A program made the translations under genes and the position numbers. From the NCBI GenBank assembly GCA_005884685.1, contig VBAH01000049.1, positions 124,001 through 188,000 on the forward strand: a stretch of 64,000 nt of DNA, read 5' to 3'. Shown one piece after another: positions 26,758 through 36,597 of this stretch (the stretch's first letter is position 1; every line of letters begins with the position of its first letter). The notes under the pieces were generated by a model. That model saw only the letters and a program-made list of their open reading frames with translations, searched no databases and was not told the DNA's origin. The stretch is from Alphaproteobacteria bacterium. GTDB taxonomy: Bacteria > Pseudomonadota > Alphaproteobacteria > Rhizobiales > Xanthobacteraceae.

Positions 26758-27141
26758 TCACACGGCAAGGGCCGCGCGTATCTCCTGAAACAGCGCGTCG
26801 CCGAGCAGCGGCTTTTCGATCAGCGCGGTTCCGGTGACCGCGGCGCGTTCGCGCACGGCGGTGCTTGGGTGCGTCGTAATGAGGATCGCGGGTGCGGCAA
26901 CGTGACGGCGCCGCAATTCGGCCAGCAAGTCCAATCCGTTCATGCCCGGCAATTTGTAGTCAATCACGAAACAGCCGGCCCGCAATGCGCGCGCGTCCTT
27001 CAGAGCGTCGCCGCCGTTTGCGAAAGCAAGCCCGGTAATGCCCTCGCTGTGCAATGAAAAGACGAGCGAACTGCGGATCGCCGGATCGTCATCCACGATC
27101 ACGACGATCGGGTTGCCGCGACTCTGCTGGACGCTTGCCAT
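26758..27141 (-). CDS. Single-domain response regulator
   Basis: 127 residues, only a CheY-like receiver. IVVIVDDDP gives the acidic pocket, the phosphoacceptor is Asp61 in VIDYKLPGMNG, followed by ILITTHP and the conserved Lys in LIEKPL. There is no output domain, so it works through protein contact or as a phosphate sink. ATG at 27141 is chosen; the longer frame starts with a TTG at 27213 that is part of a FixK-type box. Bradyrhizobium has a comparable small regulator near fixJ, which I state from memory. Its position between fixJ and the RiPP operon makes it a possible link between the two. Confidence 0.85.
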   Translation of the reverse strand: MASVQQSRGNPIVVIVDDDPAIRSSLVFSLHSEGITGLAFANGGDALKDARALRAGCFVIDYKLPGMNGLDLLAELRRRHVAAPAILITTHPSTAVRERAAVTGTALIEKPLLGDALFQEIRAALAV

Positions 27142-27199
27142 CTGGACCCTGCGCGCAATCACCAGCCAACCAAACAGCCAGAGCGCGCGTGATGCGGCA

Positions 27200-27213
27200 T
27201 TGACCTGGGTCAA
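27200..27213. promoter_or_regulatory. FixK/FNR-type box upstream of the response regulator
   Basis: TTGACCTGGGTCAA, a perfect 5-4-5 inverted repeat (TTGAC-N4-GTCAA) of the Crp/Fnr-FixK class. It is centred about 65 bases before the response-regulator ATG (27141), a suitable distance for activation by the FixK-like protein encoded at 29511-30197. Confidence 0.8.
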
Positions 27214-27231
27214 TACGAGGCGCGGCCACGC

Positions 27232-27858
27232 CTACTCGTCCGAGGCCTTCAACACGCCGGAGAGTAACGCCATGCGGACGAGATCGGACAGACTCTCGGC
27301 ATTCATCTTGGTCATGACGTGGGCGCGATAGATTTCGATCGTGCGCGGGCTGATGCCGAGATCGAATGCGATCATCTTGTTCGGCTTTCCCGCAACAAGC
27401 CCCTCCAGCACCTCCCGCTCGCGATTGGACAGCGCCGCCAGCCTTTCGGCGAGCCGGGCGCGTTCAGCCTCCTTCCAGACGCTCTTTTCCCATTGGCCGA
27501 GCGCTGCTTTCACCGCGGCGAGCAGCACCTCGTCGTCGAACGGCTTCTCGATGAAATCGACCGCGCCGATCTTCATCGCCTCCACGGCGAGCTGGATATC
27601 TCCATGGCCGGTAATCACGATCACCGGCATGGCGGTCTTGAGCTCCTTCAGCCGGCGCAGGAGATCGATGCCGCTCATTCCCGGCATGCGCACATCCGTG
27701 ACGATGCAGCCGGGGTCGACGCCAGGCAGGGCCGCGAGGAAGGCGGCTGCGGACTCATAGGTGCGGACCCCGATGCGTGCCGTCTGCAATAGAAACGCCA
27801 GCGACTGCCGAACCGCGTCATCATCGTCGATGACGTGCACGAGATTACTGGACTGCAT
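27232..27858 (-). CDS. fixJ: Two-component response regulator FixJ
   Basis: 208 residues, the size of FixJ. The receiver has [14 protein letters not shown] and phosphoacceptor Asp55 in [11 protein letters not shown], with Lys in [11 protein letters not shown]. The LuxR-type helix-turn-helix is at the C-terminus: [19 protein letters not shown] and [17 protein letters not shown]. In rhizobia phosphorylated FixJ activates fixK under low oxygen. It overlaps the fixL gene by 14 bases and lies 90 bases before the single-domain regulator. Confidence 0.95.
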   Translation of the reverse strand: MQSSNLVHVIDDDDAVRQSLAFLLQTARIGVRTYESAAAFLAALPGVDPGCIVTDVRMPGMSGIDLLRRLKELKTAMPVIVITGHGDIQLAVEAMKIGAVDFIEKPFDDEVLLAAVKAALGQWEKSVWKEAERARLAERLAALSNREREVLEGLVAGKPNKMIAFDLGISPRTIEIYRAHVMTKMNAESLSDLVRMALLSGVLKASDE

Positions 27859-29344
27859 CGCCGAGATCCTCGTTCGTTACGCCTGGCATCGTGAGACGAA
27901 ACACCGTGCCGCCCCCTTCGTTCGGCTCCGCGGTGATCTGTCCGCCGTGGTTTTCGACAATCGAGCGCGAAATCGAAAGGCCGACGCCCATTCCGAAGCG
28001 CTTGGTCGTGATGAACGGTTGAAAGAGCTGGGCCGAAATCCCCGGCGCGATGCCGGGCCCGCTGTCGGCGACGCTGACCTCGACCAGATCGCCGTCGCGC
28101 GGACGGCTCGCGATGAGAAGCTCGCGGCGCGGCGATTGCTCCATTGCCTCGATCGCGTTGCGCACGAGATTGAGGAGAACCTGCTGGATCTGCACCTTGT
28201 CGACCAGGACAAGATCGTGAACGGGATCGATCTGGAAGCGTACGCGTATGCCGTGCTCCTTGGCGCCGACCAGGGCCAGCGCGCTTGCTTCCTCGACCAG
28301 CTTCTTCACGCTCTCGATGCGCCGCTCGCTCTCGCCGCGCGCCACGAAGTCGCGCAGCCGCCGGATGATCTGGCCGGCGCGCAACGCCTGCTCGGCGGCC
28401 TTCTCCAGCGCGTCGCGCACGACCGCCGAGTCCTCGTCGGAGCGGCCTTCGAGAATCCGCCGCGATCCTTTCATGTAGTTGGCAATTGCCGAGAGCGGCT
28501 GGTTGAGTTCGTGCGCGAGCGCGGACGCCATTTCACCCATCGCGGTCAGACGCGAGATATGAACGAGCTCGGTTTGCAGTTCCTGCAGTCGCGCTTCCGT
28601 TCTCTGGCGTTCCGTCAGATCGCGGATGAATCCTGTGAAAAAGCGCGCATCGGCGGATTTCATTTCACCAACCGAAAGCTCCATCGGGAAGGTGGAGCCA
28701 TCCTTGCGCTCGCCGACCACGACGCGGCCGATGCCGATGATGCGCCGCTCGCCCGTGCCCAGGTAGCGCGCGAGATAATCGTCATGGCTCTCGCGATAAG
28801 GCGACGGCATCAGCATCTTGACGTTCTGGCCGAGCGCCTCGTCGGCCGAATAACCGAACAGGCGCGAGGCCGCCGTACTGAACGATTGCATCGCGCCGCG
28901 CTCGTCGATCACGATCATCGCATCCGGGATGGTTTCGAGAATGGAGCGAAGATGCGCTTCGCGCGAGAGCGCATCCTGCGTGCTGGTGCTCGCGCGGACG
29001 CGGCTTTGCCGCAACGATCCCCCGATCCACGACACGCCGGCCCCGATGGCGGCGAATATCGCGCCGTTCGCGATGTCGCTGGGGCCGAGCCGGAAGCGAG
29101 CCGCGGATGCGACAACCAGAACGCCGAGCGCGGTGGCGACGAGACCGGGACCGAGCCCTCCGAGCCCGGCCGCTGCGAGCACGGCGGGCACGAGGATCAG
29201 ATAGGCCGCCTCATCGCTTGCGACCGGCGCGAGCGCGAGTTTGGCGGCAATGGCGAGCGCGACGGTGAGCGGCGCCACCGCGTAGCGCGCGACCTCGCGC
29301 TTCACCGCGGCCTCGAACGAGAGCCCGGGAGATCGCGCAAGCAT
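27845..29344 (-). CDS. fixL: Oxygen-sensing histidine kinase FixL
   Basis: 499 residues from the ATG at 29344; the frame extends to a TTG at 29443, which I find less likely because FixL is usually about 505 residues. Four N-terminal hydrophobic segments lead to a PAS domain with the FixL haem signature [14 protein letters not shown], where His187 is the proximal haem ligand, then [20 protein letters not shown] and [13 protein letters not shown]. The phosphoacceptor is His278 in [11 protein letters not shown]; the ATPase part has [12 protein letters not shown] and [19 protein letters not shown]. Oxygen bound to haem stops the kinase. The start site lacks a clear ribosome-binding site. Confidence 0.93.
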   Translation of the reverse strand: MLARSPGLSFEAAVKREVARYAVAPLTVALAIAAKLALAPVASDEAAYLILVPAVLAAAGLGGLGPGLVATALGVLVVASAARFRLGPSDIANGAIFAAIGAGVSWIGGSLRQSRVRASTSTQDALSREAHLRSILETIPDAMIVIDERGAMQSFSTAASRLFGYSADEALGQNVKMLMPSPYRESHDDYLARYLGTGERRIIGIGRVVVGERKDGSTFPMELSVGEMKSADARFFTGFIRDLTERQRTEARLQELQTELVHISRLTAMGEMASALAHELNQPLSAIANYMKGSRRILEGRSDEDSAVVRDALEKAAEQALRAGQIIRRLRDFVARGESERRIESVKKLVEEASALALVGAKEHGIRVRFQIDPVHDLVLVDKVQIQQVLLNLVRNAIEAMEQSPRRELLIASRPRDGDLVEVSVADSGPGIAPGISAQLFQPFITTKRFGMGVGLSISRSIVENHGGQITAEPNEGGGTVFRLTMPGVTNEDLGDAVQ

Positions 29345-29510
29345 CTCGTCATTGAGACCGCTCCAGTTCACCCAAGGAAATCGAATAATTAGGTATGAAT
29401 GCGGCGCCCCGCGCCCCGCCTCAGGAACAATCCTTAGGGTCAATATCTGAATTTTCCAAGGACCGTTTCGCTCCTACGACGGCTGCGCAGTCACAACCGA
29501 GGGCACGTCC

Positions 29511-30197
29511 ATGTTGGCTCACACCGCGCAGACAGAGTCTTCCAAGCATGCCGGATACGGCGCCAGAGCCCGGCCCGTGATGGCTCCTCATCCGCTCGAG
29601 GATTCGTTCGATTTGATGGGCGCGCCAATGCCGTTCGCGCGCAACATGGAGATCTACGGCGAGAACGAACCAGCCGATTACTTCTACAAGGTGCTCAGCG
29701 GAACCGTGCGCACCTACAAGGTGCTCTCCGACGGCCGCCGCCAGATCGGCGCGTTCTACCTGCCGGGCGACGTATTCGGCATCGAGAACGGGCCCGAGCA
29801 CGCATTCTCCGCCGAGGCGATCAGCAACGCCAAGGTGCTGCTGATCAAACGCAGTGCCGTGACGGCGCTGGCGTCGCGCGACAACACCGCCGCCCACCAG
29901 CTTCTCGGCTTGACGGCGCGCGAGCTCGGACGCGCGCAAAACCACATCATGCTGCTGATCAAGACCGCGCAAGAGCGCGTTGCCGGATTTCTGCTCGAAA
30001 TGGCCGAACGCGGTCAGGCACCCGGCGAGATCGACCTCCCGATGTCGCGCCAGGACATCGCGGACTATCTCGGCCTCACCATCGAGACGATCTCACGCAC
30101 GCTGACGCACCTGGAGAATTGCGCCGCGATCTCGCTGCCGACGTCACGGCGCATCGTTCTGCGCGATCCGGCCGCGTTGCGGCAGCTCAACGGCTAG
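29511..30197 (+). CDS. fixK: Crp/Fnr-family regulator, FixK type
   Basis: 228 residues. The cyclic-nucleotide-binding-like fold has MEIYGENEPADYFYKVLSG and FYLPGDVFGIE; the C-terminal helix-turn-helix is LPMSRQDIADYLGLTIETISRTLTHLE, with the E-x2-SR recognition pattern for TTGA half-sites. The N-terminal cysteines that bind FeS in FNR are missing, as in FixK. It is divergent from fixL and upstream of the cbb3 operon, so it most likely drives the boxes at 31019-31032 and 27200-27213. I found no clear FixK box in its own upstream gap. Confidence 0.9.
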   Translation: MLAHTAQTESSKHAGYGARARPVMAPHPLEDSFDLMGAPMPFARNMEIYGENEPADYFYKVLSGTVRTYKVLSDGRRQIGAFYLPGDVFGIENGPEHAFSAEAISNAKVLLIKRSAVTALASRDNTAAHQLLGLTARELGRAQNHIMLLIKTAQERVAGFLLEMAERGQAPGEIDLPMSRQDIADYLGLTIETISRTLTHLENCAAISLPTSRRIVLRDPAALRQLNG

Positions 30198-30236
30198 GCG
30201 TTCTGATCGCGCGAGAAACCCACCGAGAGCTTCGCC

Positions 30237-30662
30237 ATGCATACTCAGCACCAAGGCTTGTTCGGGACGATCGGGACCTTGTGGCACAATTGGCGCAAAT
30301 GCCGCGCGACGGTCGCCGAGCTCGGCAGCTACGAGACGGCGCGCGTTGCGCGCGACGTCAACGTGAGCACGCCCGAACTGACGACGCTTGCTGGAAAATG
30401 GCCGGATGCCGCCGACTTCCTCTCGCAGCGCCTGGCAGCACTTCAGCTCGACGAGACGGCTGTCGCAAGAACCGAGCCGCAGGTCCTGCGCGACATGGAA
30501 CGGGTGTGCGCGCTGTGCAACGAGAAGCCGCATTGCGGCCACGACCTCGATCGCGATCCCTCGAACGCCGAGTGGCGCGATTACTGCCCGAACGTCGACA
30601 CGCTCGACGCACTTGAAGCCGAGCGGGCACTGCGCCGCCTCGATCGCAAGCACAACCGATGA
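30237..30662 (+). CDS. DUF6455-like small Cys-containing protein
   Basis: 141 residues, no signal peptide. The C-terminal half has clustered cysteines: RVCALCNEKPHCGHDL and DYCPNVDTLDAL, spaced like a small metal or FeS site. I recognise it as the DUF6455 type that recurs next to fix/cbb3 genes in alphaproteobacteria; its function is unknown. It lies between fixK and a small cytochrome c gene, 10 bases before the latter. Confidence 0.75.
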   Translation: MHTQHQGLFGTIGTLWHNWRKCRATVAELGSYETARVARDVNVSTPELTTLAGKWPDAADFLSQRLAALQLDETAVARTEPQVLRDMERVCALCNEKPHCGHDLDRDPSNAEWRDYCPNVDTLDALEAERALRRLDRKHNR

Positions 30663-30672
30663 GGTCGTCGCC

Positions 30673-30996
30673 ATGAACTCCGCGATCCTCGCCGTCACCG
30701 CCATTGCGGCATCGGTCCTGCTCGCCGCGCAAGCGCACGCACAGCAACCGGCCGCGCAGCGCGGCCTGAATTTTGCGCGCACGCACTGCGCGCAGTGCCA
30801 TGCGATCGACAAGGTCAGTCCGAGTCCCTTGCGCGAGGCCCCGCCGTTCCGCGCGCTGCACCTCAAGTATCCGGTCGAGAGCCTGCAGGAGGCGTTCGCC
30901 GAAGGGATCGTCACAGGCCATCCCTCGATGCCGCAATTCCGGCTCGATCCGGGTCAGACGACCGACATCATCACGTTCCTTAAGACCTTGGAGTAG
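30673..30996 (+). CDS. Small secreted cytochrome c
   Basis: 107 residues. The signal peptide MNSAILAVTAIAASVLLAAQ ends at AHAQ. One c-type haem site is Cys39-x2-Cys42-His43 (CAQCH), with a probable axial Met in GHPSMPQF. The mature protein of about 83 residues is a class I monohaem cytochrome in the periplasm. It lies just upstream of the cbb3 oxidase operon and the anaerobox, so it may feed electrons to that oxidase; this is inferred from position. Confidence 0.9.
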   Translation: MNSAILAVTAIAASVLLAAQAHAQQPAAQRGLNFARTHCAQCHAIDKVSPSPLREAPPFRALHLKYPVESLQEAFAEGIVTGHPSMPQFRLDPGQTTDIITFLKTLE

Positions 30997-31018
30997 CGGA
31001 GCTCCGACCTTCCGCCAG

Positions 31019-31032
31019 TTGATCTGCATCAA
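31019..31032. promoter_or_regulatory. Anaerobox (FixK/FNR site) of the cbb3 operon
   Basis: TTGATCTGCATCAA, a perfect 5-4-5 FNR/FixK palindrome, centred about 88 bases before the ccoN start. It is in the normal place for class II activation of ccoNOQP by FixK. Confidence 0.92.
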
Positions 31033-31113
31033 AGGGCAGATTGGCGCATCGGCCGATGGTGCGTGGAATCGGCCGGCGTGCGACGCGGGCAAGTACGCAG
31101 AAGCGGGGACATC

Positions 31114-32763
31114 ATGGCGCAGGCAACCGTCGCACCGAAATCCATGACCTTCGGCGAGGGCGGCACGGCCATCGCCTTCACCGTGCTGGCGCTGCTGAGC
31201 ATCGTGGTCGCGGCGAAAGCGTACACGCCGGAATATGGCTTCCATGCCTATCTGTTTGCCGCCGGCAGCGTCGCGGCGGTGTTCGCGCTCTTCAATCGCT
31301 ACTTCGATCGCCCGGCTGCGCCGGCGCCGCTCGTGATCGACGGCAAGCCGAACTACAACATGGGCCCGGTCAAGTTCGCGACCGTGATGGCGGTGTTCTG
31401 GGGCATCGCGGGATTCACCGTCGGGCTCTATGCGGCGCTCGAGCTCGCCTTCCCGGTCCTCAACTTCGATCTGCCGTGGATTTCGTTCGGCCGCATCCGC
31501 CCGCTGCATACCTCCGCGGTGATCTTCGCATTCGGCGGCAACGTGCTGATCGCGACGTCGTTCTATGTCGTGCAGCGCACCTGCCGCGCGCGCATGGTCG
31601 GCGACATTGCGCCGTGGTTCGTGGTGCTCGGCTACAACTTCTTCATCGTGATCGCCGGCACCGGCTATCTGCTCGGCATCACGCAGGCGAAGGAATACGC
31701 CGAGCCCGAGTGGTACGCCGACCTCTGGCTCACCGTCGTGTGGGTGGTGTACCTGCTCGTGTTCCTCGGCACGCTGATGCGTCGCACCGAGCCGCACATT
31801 TATGTGGCGAACTGGTTCTACCTCGCCTTCATCCTCACCATCGCGGTGCTGCATCTCGGCAACAATGCCGCGATCCCGGTCTCGCTGTTTTCGTCGAAGT
31901 CCTACATCGTCTGGGCCGGCGTGCAGGATGCGATGGTGCAGTGGTGGTACGGCCACAACGCGGTCGGCTTCTTCCTCACCGCCGGCTTCCTTGCGATCAT
32001 GTATTACTTCATCCCGAAGCGCGCGGAGCGGCCGGTCTATTCATACCGGCTCTCGATCATCCACTTCTGGGCGCTGATCTTCCTCTACATCTGGGCGGGC
32101 CCGCACCACCTGCACTACACCGCGCTGCCCGACTGGGCGCAGACGCTCGGCATGACGTTCTCGATCATGCTGTGGATGCCGTCCTGGGGCGGCATGATCA
32201 ACGGCATGATGACGCTGTCCGGCGCGTGGGACAAGCTGCGCACCGATCCGGTGCTGCGCATGATGGTGGTGTCGGTCGCGTTCTACGGCATGGCGACCTT
32301 CGAAGGGCCGCTGATGTCGGTGAAGGCGGTCAACTCGCTCTCGCACTACACCGACTGGACCATCGGCCACGTGCATTCCGGCGCACTCGGCTGGGTCGGC
32401 TACGTGTCGTTCGGCGCGATCTACTGCCTCGTGCCGTGGCTGTGGAACCGGCCGCTCTATTCGGTGAAGCTCGTCAACTGGCACTTCTGGATCTCGACCA
32501 TCGGCATCGTGCTCTACATCACGGCGATGTGGGTGTCGGGCATCCTGCAGGGGCTGATGTGGCGCGCCTACACCGCGCTCGGGTTCCTCGAATATTCCTT
32601 CATCGAGACCGTCGAGGCGATGCATCCCTTCTATGTCATCCGCGCGCTGGGCGGCGCGCTGTTCCTCGCCGGCGCGCTCTTGATGGCGTGGAATCTGTGG
32701 CAGACCGTGAACGCCAGGCAGGCCGAGCCTGCGGCCACGCCCGCGCTCGTTCCGGCGGAGTGA
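31114..32763 (+). CDS. ccoN: cbb3-type cytochrome c oxidase subunit I
   Basis: 549 residues with about twelve membrane helices. It carries haem b, haem b3 and CuB and reduces oxygen while pumping protons. Visible ligands include His in [14 protein letters not shown], the CuB/Tyr region [12 protein letters not shown], the His pair in [13 protein letters not shown] and the His residues in [16 protein letters not shown] at 31114 (after GGGGACATC) is chosen over an in-frame ATG at 31063. First gene of the oxidase operon, behind the anaerobox. Confidence 0.97.
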   Translation: MAQATVAPKSMTFGEGGTAIAFTVLALLSIVVAAKAYTPEYGFHAYLFAAGSVAAVFALFNRYFDRPAAPAPLVIDGKPNYNMGPVKFATVMAVFWGIAGFTVGLYAALELAFPVLNFDLPWISFGRIRPLHTSAVIFAFGGNVLIATSFYVVQRTCRARMVGDIAPWFVVLGYNFFIVIAGTGYLLGITQAKEYAEPEWYADLWLTVVWVVYLLVFLGTLMRRTEPHIYVANWFYLAFILTIAVLHLGNNAAIPVSLFSSKSYIVWAGVQDAMVQWWYGHNAVGFFLTAGFLAIMYYFIPKRAERPVYSYRLSIIHFWALIFLYIWAGPHHLHYTALPDWAQTLGMTFSIMLWMPSWGGMINGMMTLSGAWDKLRTDPVLRMMVVSVAFYGMATFEGPLMSVKAVNSLSHYTDWTIGHVHSGALGWVGYVSFGAIYCLVPWLWNRPLYSVKLVNWHFWISTIGIVLYITAMWVSGILQGLMWRAYTALGFLEYSFIETVEAMHPFYVIRALGGALFLAGALLMAWNLWQTVNARQAEPAATPALVPAE

Positions 32764-32768
32764 AATCC

Positions 32769-33503
32769 ATGTCGCTTTGGCACAAGCACGCGATCTTCGA
32801 GAAGAACTCGATCGTCCTGGTGATCGGCGTGCTGGTCGTGATCGCGATCGGCGGGCTCGTCGAGATCACGCCGCTGTTCTACCTCAAGAGCACGATCGAG
32901 AAAGTGGACGGGGTGCGCCCCTACACGCCGCTCGAGCTCGCCGGCCGCAACATCTACGTGCGCGAGGGCTGCTACAACTGCCATTCGCAGATGATCCGCG
33001 CGCTGCGCGACGAAGTCGAGCGTTACGGCCACTACTCGCTGGCGGCCGAAAGCATGTACGACCGGCCGTTCCAGTGGGGCTCGAAGCGTACCGGCCCGGA
33101 CCTCGCGCGCATCGGGGCCAAGTATTCCGACGAGTGGCACCGCGACCATCTGCGCGCGCCGAAGTCGGTGGTCCCGACCACCGTGATGCCGGCTTATCCA
33201 TGGCTCGAGGCGACCGAGCTCGATTTCGCGCACATCGAGGACGAGCTGAAGGTCAACGCCGCGCTCGGCGTGCCTTACTCGCCCGAGATGATCCGCGAGG
33301 CGCGCGCAGACGTGAAAGCGCAAGCCACGACCGACGCGCCGGACGCCGCGGCGCTGCTCAAGCGCTATCCGCGCTCGCAGGCGCGCGACTACGACGGCAA
33401 CCCGGCCCGCATCACGGAAGCCGACGCGCTGATCGCCTATCTGCAGGTGCTCGGCACGCTCGTCGACTTCAAGCTCTACGACGACAAAGCCAACATCCGG
33501 TGA
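32769..33503 (+). CDS. ccoO: cbb3-type cytochrome c oxidase subunit II (monohaem)
   Basis: 244 residues. One N-terminal membrane helix ([20 protein letters not shown]) anchors a periplasmic monohaem cytochrome with Cys68-x2-Cys71-His72 in [18 protein letters not shown], the diagnostic CcoO signature. The axial Met is likely in VMPAYPWL. It passes electrons from CcoP to CcoN. It starts five bases after ccoN. Confidence 0.97.
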   Translation: MSLWHKHAIFEKNSIVLVIGVLVVIAIGGLVEITPLFYLKSTIEKVDGVRPYTPLELAGRNIYVREGCYNCHSQMIRALRDEVERYGHYSLAAESMYDRPFQWGSKRTGPDLARIGAKYSDEWHRDHLRAPKSVVPTTVMPAYPWLEATELDFAHIEDELKVNAALGVPYSPEMIREARADVKAQATTDAPDAAALLKRYPRSQARDYDGNPARITEADALIAYLQVLGTLVDFKLYDDKANIR

Positions 33504-33507
33504 CGTG

Positions 33508-33663
33508 ATGAATCCGACCTACCGCGCGCTCGCCGAATTCGCCCAGAGCTGGGGCCTCGCCTATTTCGTCGCGATTTTCCTGGTGGTGCTCGGCTACGCG
33601 CTGTGGCCCTCGCGCCAGCGCGAGTTCGACGAAGCCGCCCACATGCCCCTGCGCGAGGATTGA
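33508..33663 (+). CDS. ccoQ: cbb3 oxidase assembly subunit CcoQ
   Basis: 51 residues with one membrane helix, GLAYFVAIFLVVLGYALWP, followed by a short charged tail (SRQREFDEAAHMPLRED). The size, position between ccoO and ccoP and the YALWPSR junction identify FixQ/CcoQ, which stabilises the oxidase complex. It is separated from ccoO by 4 bases and from ccoP by 6. Confidence 0.93.
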   Translation: MNPTYRALAEFAQSWGLAYFVAIFLVVLGYALWPSRQREFDEAAHMPLRED

Positions 33664-33669
33664 CCCGTC

Positions 33670-34545
33670 ATGGCCGACAAGACCCATGTTGATGCAGTCA
33701 CCGGCACGGCAACGACCGGGCACGTGTGGGACGGCATTCGCGAGCTGAACACGCCGCTGCCGCGCTGGTGGCTCTGGCTGTTCTACATCACGATCGTGTG
33801 GGCGGTCGGCTACTGGATCGTCTATCCGGCCTGGCCGCTCGTCACCGCGTTCACGACCGGCACGTTCGGCTGGGCCTCGCGCAGCGCGGTCGTGACCGAC
33901 CTGAACGAGTTGAAGACCCTGCGTGCGCCGATGACGACGAAGCTCGCCGCCACGGCGCTCGCCGACATCAAGAGCGACCAGGCGCTCGCCGACTTCGCCT
34001 ACGCGCAAGGCCGCTCCGCGTTCCGCGAGAACTGCGGCCCATGTCACGGCGCCGGCGGCGGCGGCGCCAAGGGCTATCCCAACCTCAACGACAACGACTG
34101 GCTGTGGGGCGGCACGCTCGAGCAGATCCGGCAGACGATCGAATTCGGCGTGCGCTCGGGGCACGCCAAGGCGCACGAGAGCCAGATGCCGGCGTTCGGC
34201 CGCGACGGCATGCTCAAGAGCGACGAGATCGTCACGGTCGCAAATTACGTGCGCGCCATCGCCAATCTTGCGACCAGGCGGGGCACCGACCTTGCGGCCG
34301 GTAAGAAGCTGTACGCCGACAACTGCGCGGTCTGTCACGGCGCGGAGGGCAAGGGCAACAAGGAACTCGGCGCGCCGGACCTGACCGACGGCATCTGGCT
34401 GTTCGGCTCCGACGAAGCGTCGATCATCGAGGTAATCACCAATTCGCGCGGCGGCGTGATGCCGGCATGGGCCGGCCGGCTCGACCCGGAGACCATCAAG
34501 GCGCTCGCCTACTATGTCCACACGCTCGGCGGCGGGGAGAAATGA
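33670..34545 (+). CDS. ccoP: cbb3-type cytochrome c oxidase subunit III (dihaem)
   Basis: 291 residues. An N-terminal helix (WLWLFYITIVWAVGYWIVYP) anchors two cytochrome c domains with haem sites Cys122-x2-Cys125-His126 (CGPCH) and Cys219-x2-Cys222-His223 (CAVCH). It starts with the typical WDGIRELNTPLPRWWLW segment. It accepts electrons from the bc1 complex or soluble cytochrome c. The next gene, ccoG, begins three bases after its stop. Confidence 0.97.
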   Translation: MADKTHVDAVTGTATTGHVWDGIRELNTPLPRWWLWLFYITIVWAVGYWIVYPAWPLVTAFTTGTFGWASRSAVVTDLNELKTLRAPMTTKLAATALADIKSDQALADFAYAQGRSAFRENCGPCHGAGGGGAKGYPNLNDNDWLWGGTLEQIRQTIEFGVRSGHAKAHESQMPAFGRDGMLKSDEIVTVANYVRAIANLATRRGTDLAAGKKLYADNCAVCHGAEGKGNKELGAPDLTDGIWLFGSDEASIIEVITNSRGGVMPAWAGRLDPETIKALAYYVHTLGGGEK

Positions 34546-34548
34546 CTC

Positions 34549-36087
34549 GTGGCGGAAGTCAACGCCCCAACGTTGCTGGCGCTTGCCGAGGACGCTGAAG
34601 TCGGGCGCGCCGGGCTGAAGGTCGTCGCAAATCCGCCGCCGCTCGACCCGGCGGACGAGGAGTGGGCGGACGACACGCCGCTGTATGAAGCGCGCCGCAA
34701 GATCTACCCGCAGCGCGTTCACGGCACCTATCGCCGCATCAAATGGGCGGTGCTGTTCGTCACGCTCGGGATTTACTATCTCACGCCGTTCCTGCGCTGG
34801 GATCGCGGCCCGAATGCGCCCGGTCAGGCCGTGCTGATCGATTTGCCGAACCGGCGCTTCTACTTCTTCTTCATCGAGATCTGGCCGCAGGAGATCTACT
34901 ACCTCACCGGCCTGTTGATCATCGCCGCGATGACGCTGTTCCTGATGAACGCGCTCGCCGGCCGGGTCTGGTGCGGCTACCTCTGTCCGCAGACGGTGTG
35001 GACCGACCTGTTCCAGACCATCGAGCGCTGGTGCGAAGGCGACCGGCGCGAGCATCTGCGGCGCGACCGGGAGGGGTGGACGCTCGAACGGGTTGGCCGC
35101 GCCGGCGCGAAGCATTTTCTCTGGCTGATGGTCGCGTGGTGGACCGGCGGCGCATGGGTCCTCTATTTTGCCGACGCGCCGACCCTGGTGCGCGATCTTG
35201 CGACCTTCCATGCGCCAATCATCGCCTATGTGTGGATCGGCATCCTGACGGTGACCACCTACGCGCTCGCTGGGTTCATGCGCGAACAGGTCTGTCTTTA
35301 CATGTGCCCGTGGCCGCGCATCCAGGCGGCGCTCACCGATGAGCACGCGCTCAACGTCACCTACCGCTACGACCGCGGCGAGCCGCGCGGCTCGCTGAAG
35401 AAAAGCACCGCGCTGCGCGCGCAGGCTCTGCCGTCGGGCGACTGCATCGAATGTCTGCAGTGCGTGCATGTCTGCCCCACCGGCGTCGACATCCGTCAGG
35501 GCCCCAATCTCGGCTGCATCCAGTGCGGGCTGTGCATCGATGCCTGCGATGCCGTGATGGAAAAGATCGGCCGGCCCACGCGGCTGATCGCCTACGACAC
35601 CGATCTCGGCATCAAGGACCGGCAGGAAGGGCAGCCCACGGTCTATCGCTTCGTGCGCATGCGCACCGCGTTGTACGCGGCGATCATCGTACTGGTCGGC
35701 GGCATGATGACCTTCACGCTTGCGACACGCGATGCGCAGGGCGTCAGCGTGATCCACGACCGCAATCCGGTTTTCGTGCGCCTGTCCGACGGTGCACTGC
35801 GTAACGGCTACACGGTGCGCATCGCCAACAAGCGGCCCGAGCGGCGCGAGTTCACGCTGAGCCTCTCGGGACTGTCCGGCTCGCTGCTCGATGTCGTGCA
35901 GACGCGCGATGACGGCCGCTTCGTCGTCGAGGTCGGTCCGGACCAGACGCGCGAAGTGCGCGTCCTCGTCACCGAATATACGGATTTTCTGCCTGCTTCC
36001 ACGCCGGTGACCTTTCACCTCTACGACGCCAGGAGCGGCGAGCGCGCCTCCGCGAGCGATTATTTCCGCGCGCCGGAAGGAGGCTGA
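34549..36087 (+). CDS. ccoG: cbb3 oxidase maturation protein CcoG/FixG
   Basis: 512 residues, GTG start. It is a polyferredoxin-like membrane protein: helices near 65-85, 115-135 and 185-205 in the first half, CGYLCPQTVW, then two [4Fe-4S] motif sets in CIECLQCVHVCPTGVD and CIQCGLCIDACD, a further helix, and a C-terminal Ig-like periplasmic domain. CcoG is a cupric reductase that helps supply Cu(I) to the CuB site. The operon order ccoG-ccoH-ccoI-ccoS is the classical fixGHIS. Confidence 0.95.
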   Translation: MAEVNAPTLLALAEDAEVGRAGLKVVANPPPLDPADEEWADDTPLYEARRKIYPQRVHGTYRRIKWAVLFVTLGIYYLTPFLRWDRGPNAPGQAVLIDLPNRRFYFFFIEIWPQEIYYLTGLLIIAAMTLFLMNALAGRVWCGYLCPQTVWTDLFQTIERWCEGDRREHLRRDREGWTLERVGRAGAKHFLWLMVAWWTGGAWVLYFADAPTLVRDLATFHAPIIAYVWIGILTVTTYALAGFMREQVCLYMCPWPRIQAALTDEHALNVTYRYDRGEPRGSLKKSTALRAQALPSGDCIECLQCVHVCPTGVDIRQGPNLGCIQCGLCIDACDAVMEKIGRPTRLIAYDTDLGIKDRQEGQPTVYRFVRMRTALYAAIIVLVGGMMTFTLATRDAQGVSVIHDRNPVFVRLSDGALRNGYTVRIANKRPERREFTLSLSGLSGSLLDVVQTRDDGRFVVEVGPDQTREVRVLVTEYTDFLPASTPVTFHLYDARSGERASASDYFRAPEGG

Positions 36088-36088
36088 G

Positions 36089-36589
36089 ATGGTTCGCGCC
36101 AGCGACAACAAGGCGCCTCGCCTCGTGACCGGCCGCACGGTGCTGCTCTGCCTGATCGGCTTCTTCGCCGTCGTGTTCGCCGTCAACGGCATCATGATCC
36201 GGGCGGCGGTGTCGACCTTCGGCGGGGTCGAGACCTCCAGCTCCTATCAGGCCGGCCTGGCGTTTTCGCGCGAAGCGGCAGCCGCCCATGCGCAGGACGC
36301 GCTGCACTGGCGGGTGACCGCGCAGGTCCGGCCGGCGCGCGACGCAACGCTGGTCGAGATCGAGGCCCGCGATTCAGCCGGACGACCGCTCGCAGGCCTG
36401 ACGGCGACCGCGCATCTCGTGCATCCGAACGACCGGCGCGCCGACCGGGAGGTGAGCTTGAGCGAAGGCGCGACCGGACAGTTTCGCGGCAGCGCCGGCG
36501 CGCTCGTCGGGCAGCGCGACATCATCATCGAGCTGTCGCGCGACGGCGAGCGGCTGTTCCGCTCGCGCAACCGCGTCGTCCTGAACTGA
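36089..36589 (+). CDS. ccoH: cbb3 oxidase maturation protein CcoH/FixH
   Basis: 166 residues. One N-terminal helix (TVLLCLIGFFAVVFAVNGI) followed by FGGVETSSSYQAGLAFSREA, the usual FixH signature (IRAAVSTFGGVET), and a periplasmic beta-rich domain. It assists assembly of the oxidase with CcoI. Its ATG lies one base after the ccoG stop, and ccoI follows after 8 bases. Confidence 0.94.
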   Translation: MVRASDNKAPRLVTGRTVLLCLIGFFAVVFAVNGIMIRAAVSTFGGVETSSSYQAGLAFSREAAAAHAQDALHWRVTAQVRPARDATLVEIEARDSAGRPLAGLTATAHLVHPNDRRADREVSLSEGATGQFRGSAGALVGQRDIIIELSRDGERLFRSRNRVVLN

Positions 36590-36597
36590 GGTTTGTC

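Noticed and set aside
29345-29443. TTG start at 29443 for fixL
   Set aside because: It gives an N-terminus longer than usual for FixL and no ribosome-binding site is visible; kept only as an alternative.
33469-36195. Long minus-strand open frame (908 codons) antisense to the cbb3 operon
   Set aside because: It is a shadow of ccoP-ccoG-ccoH, rich in Arg/Asp/Ala/His with no domain, and the plus-strand genes are unmistakable.
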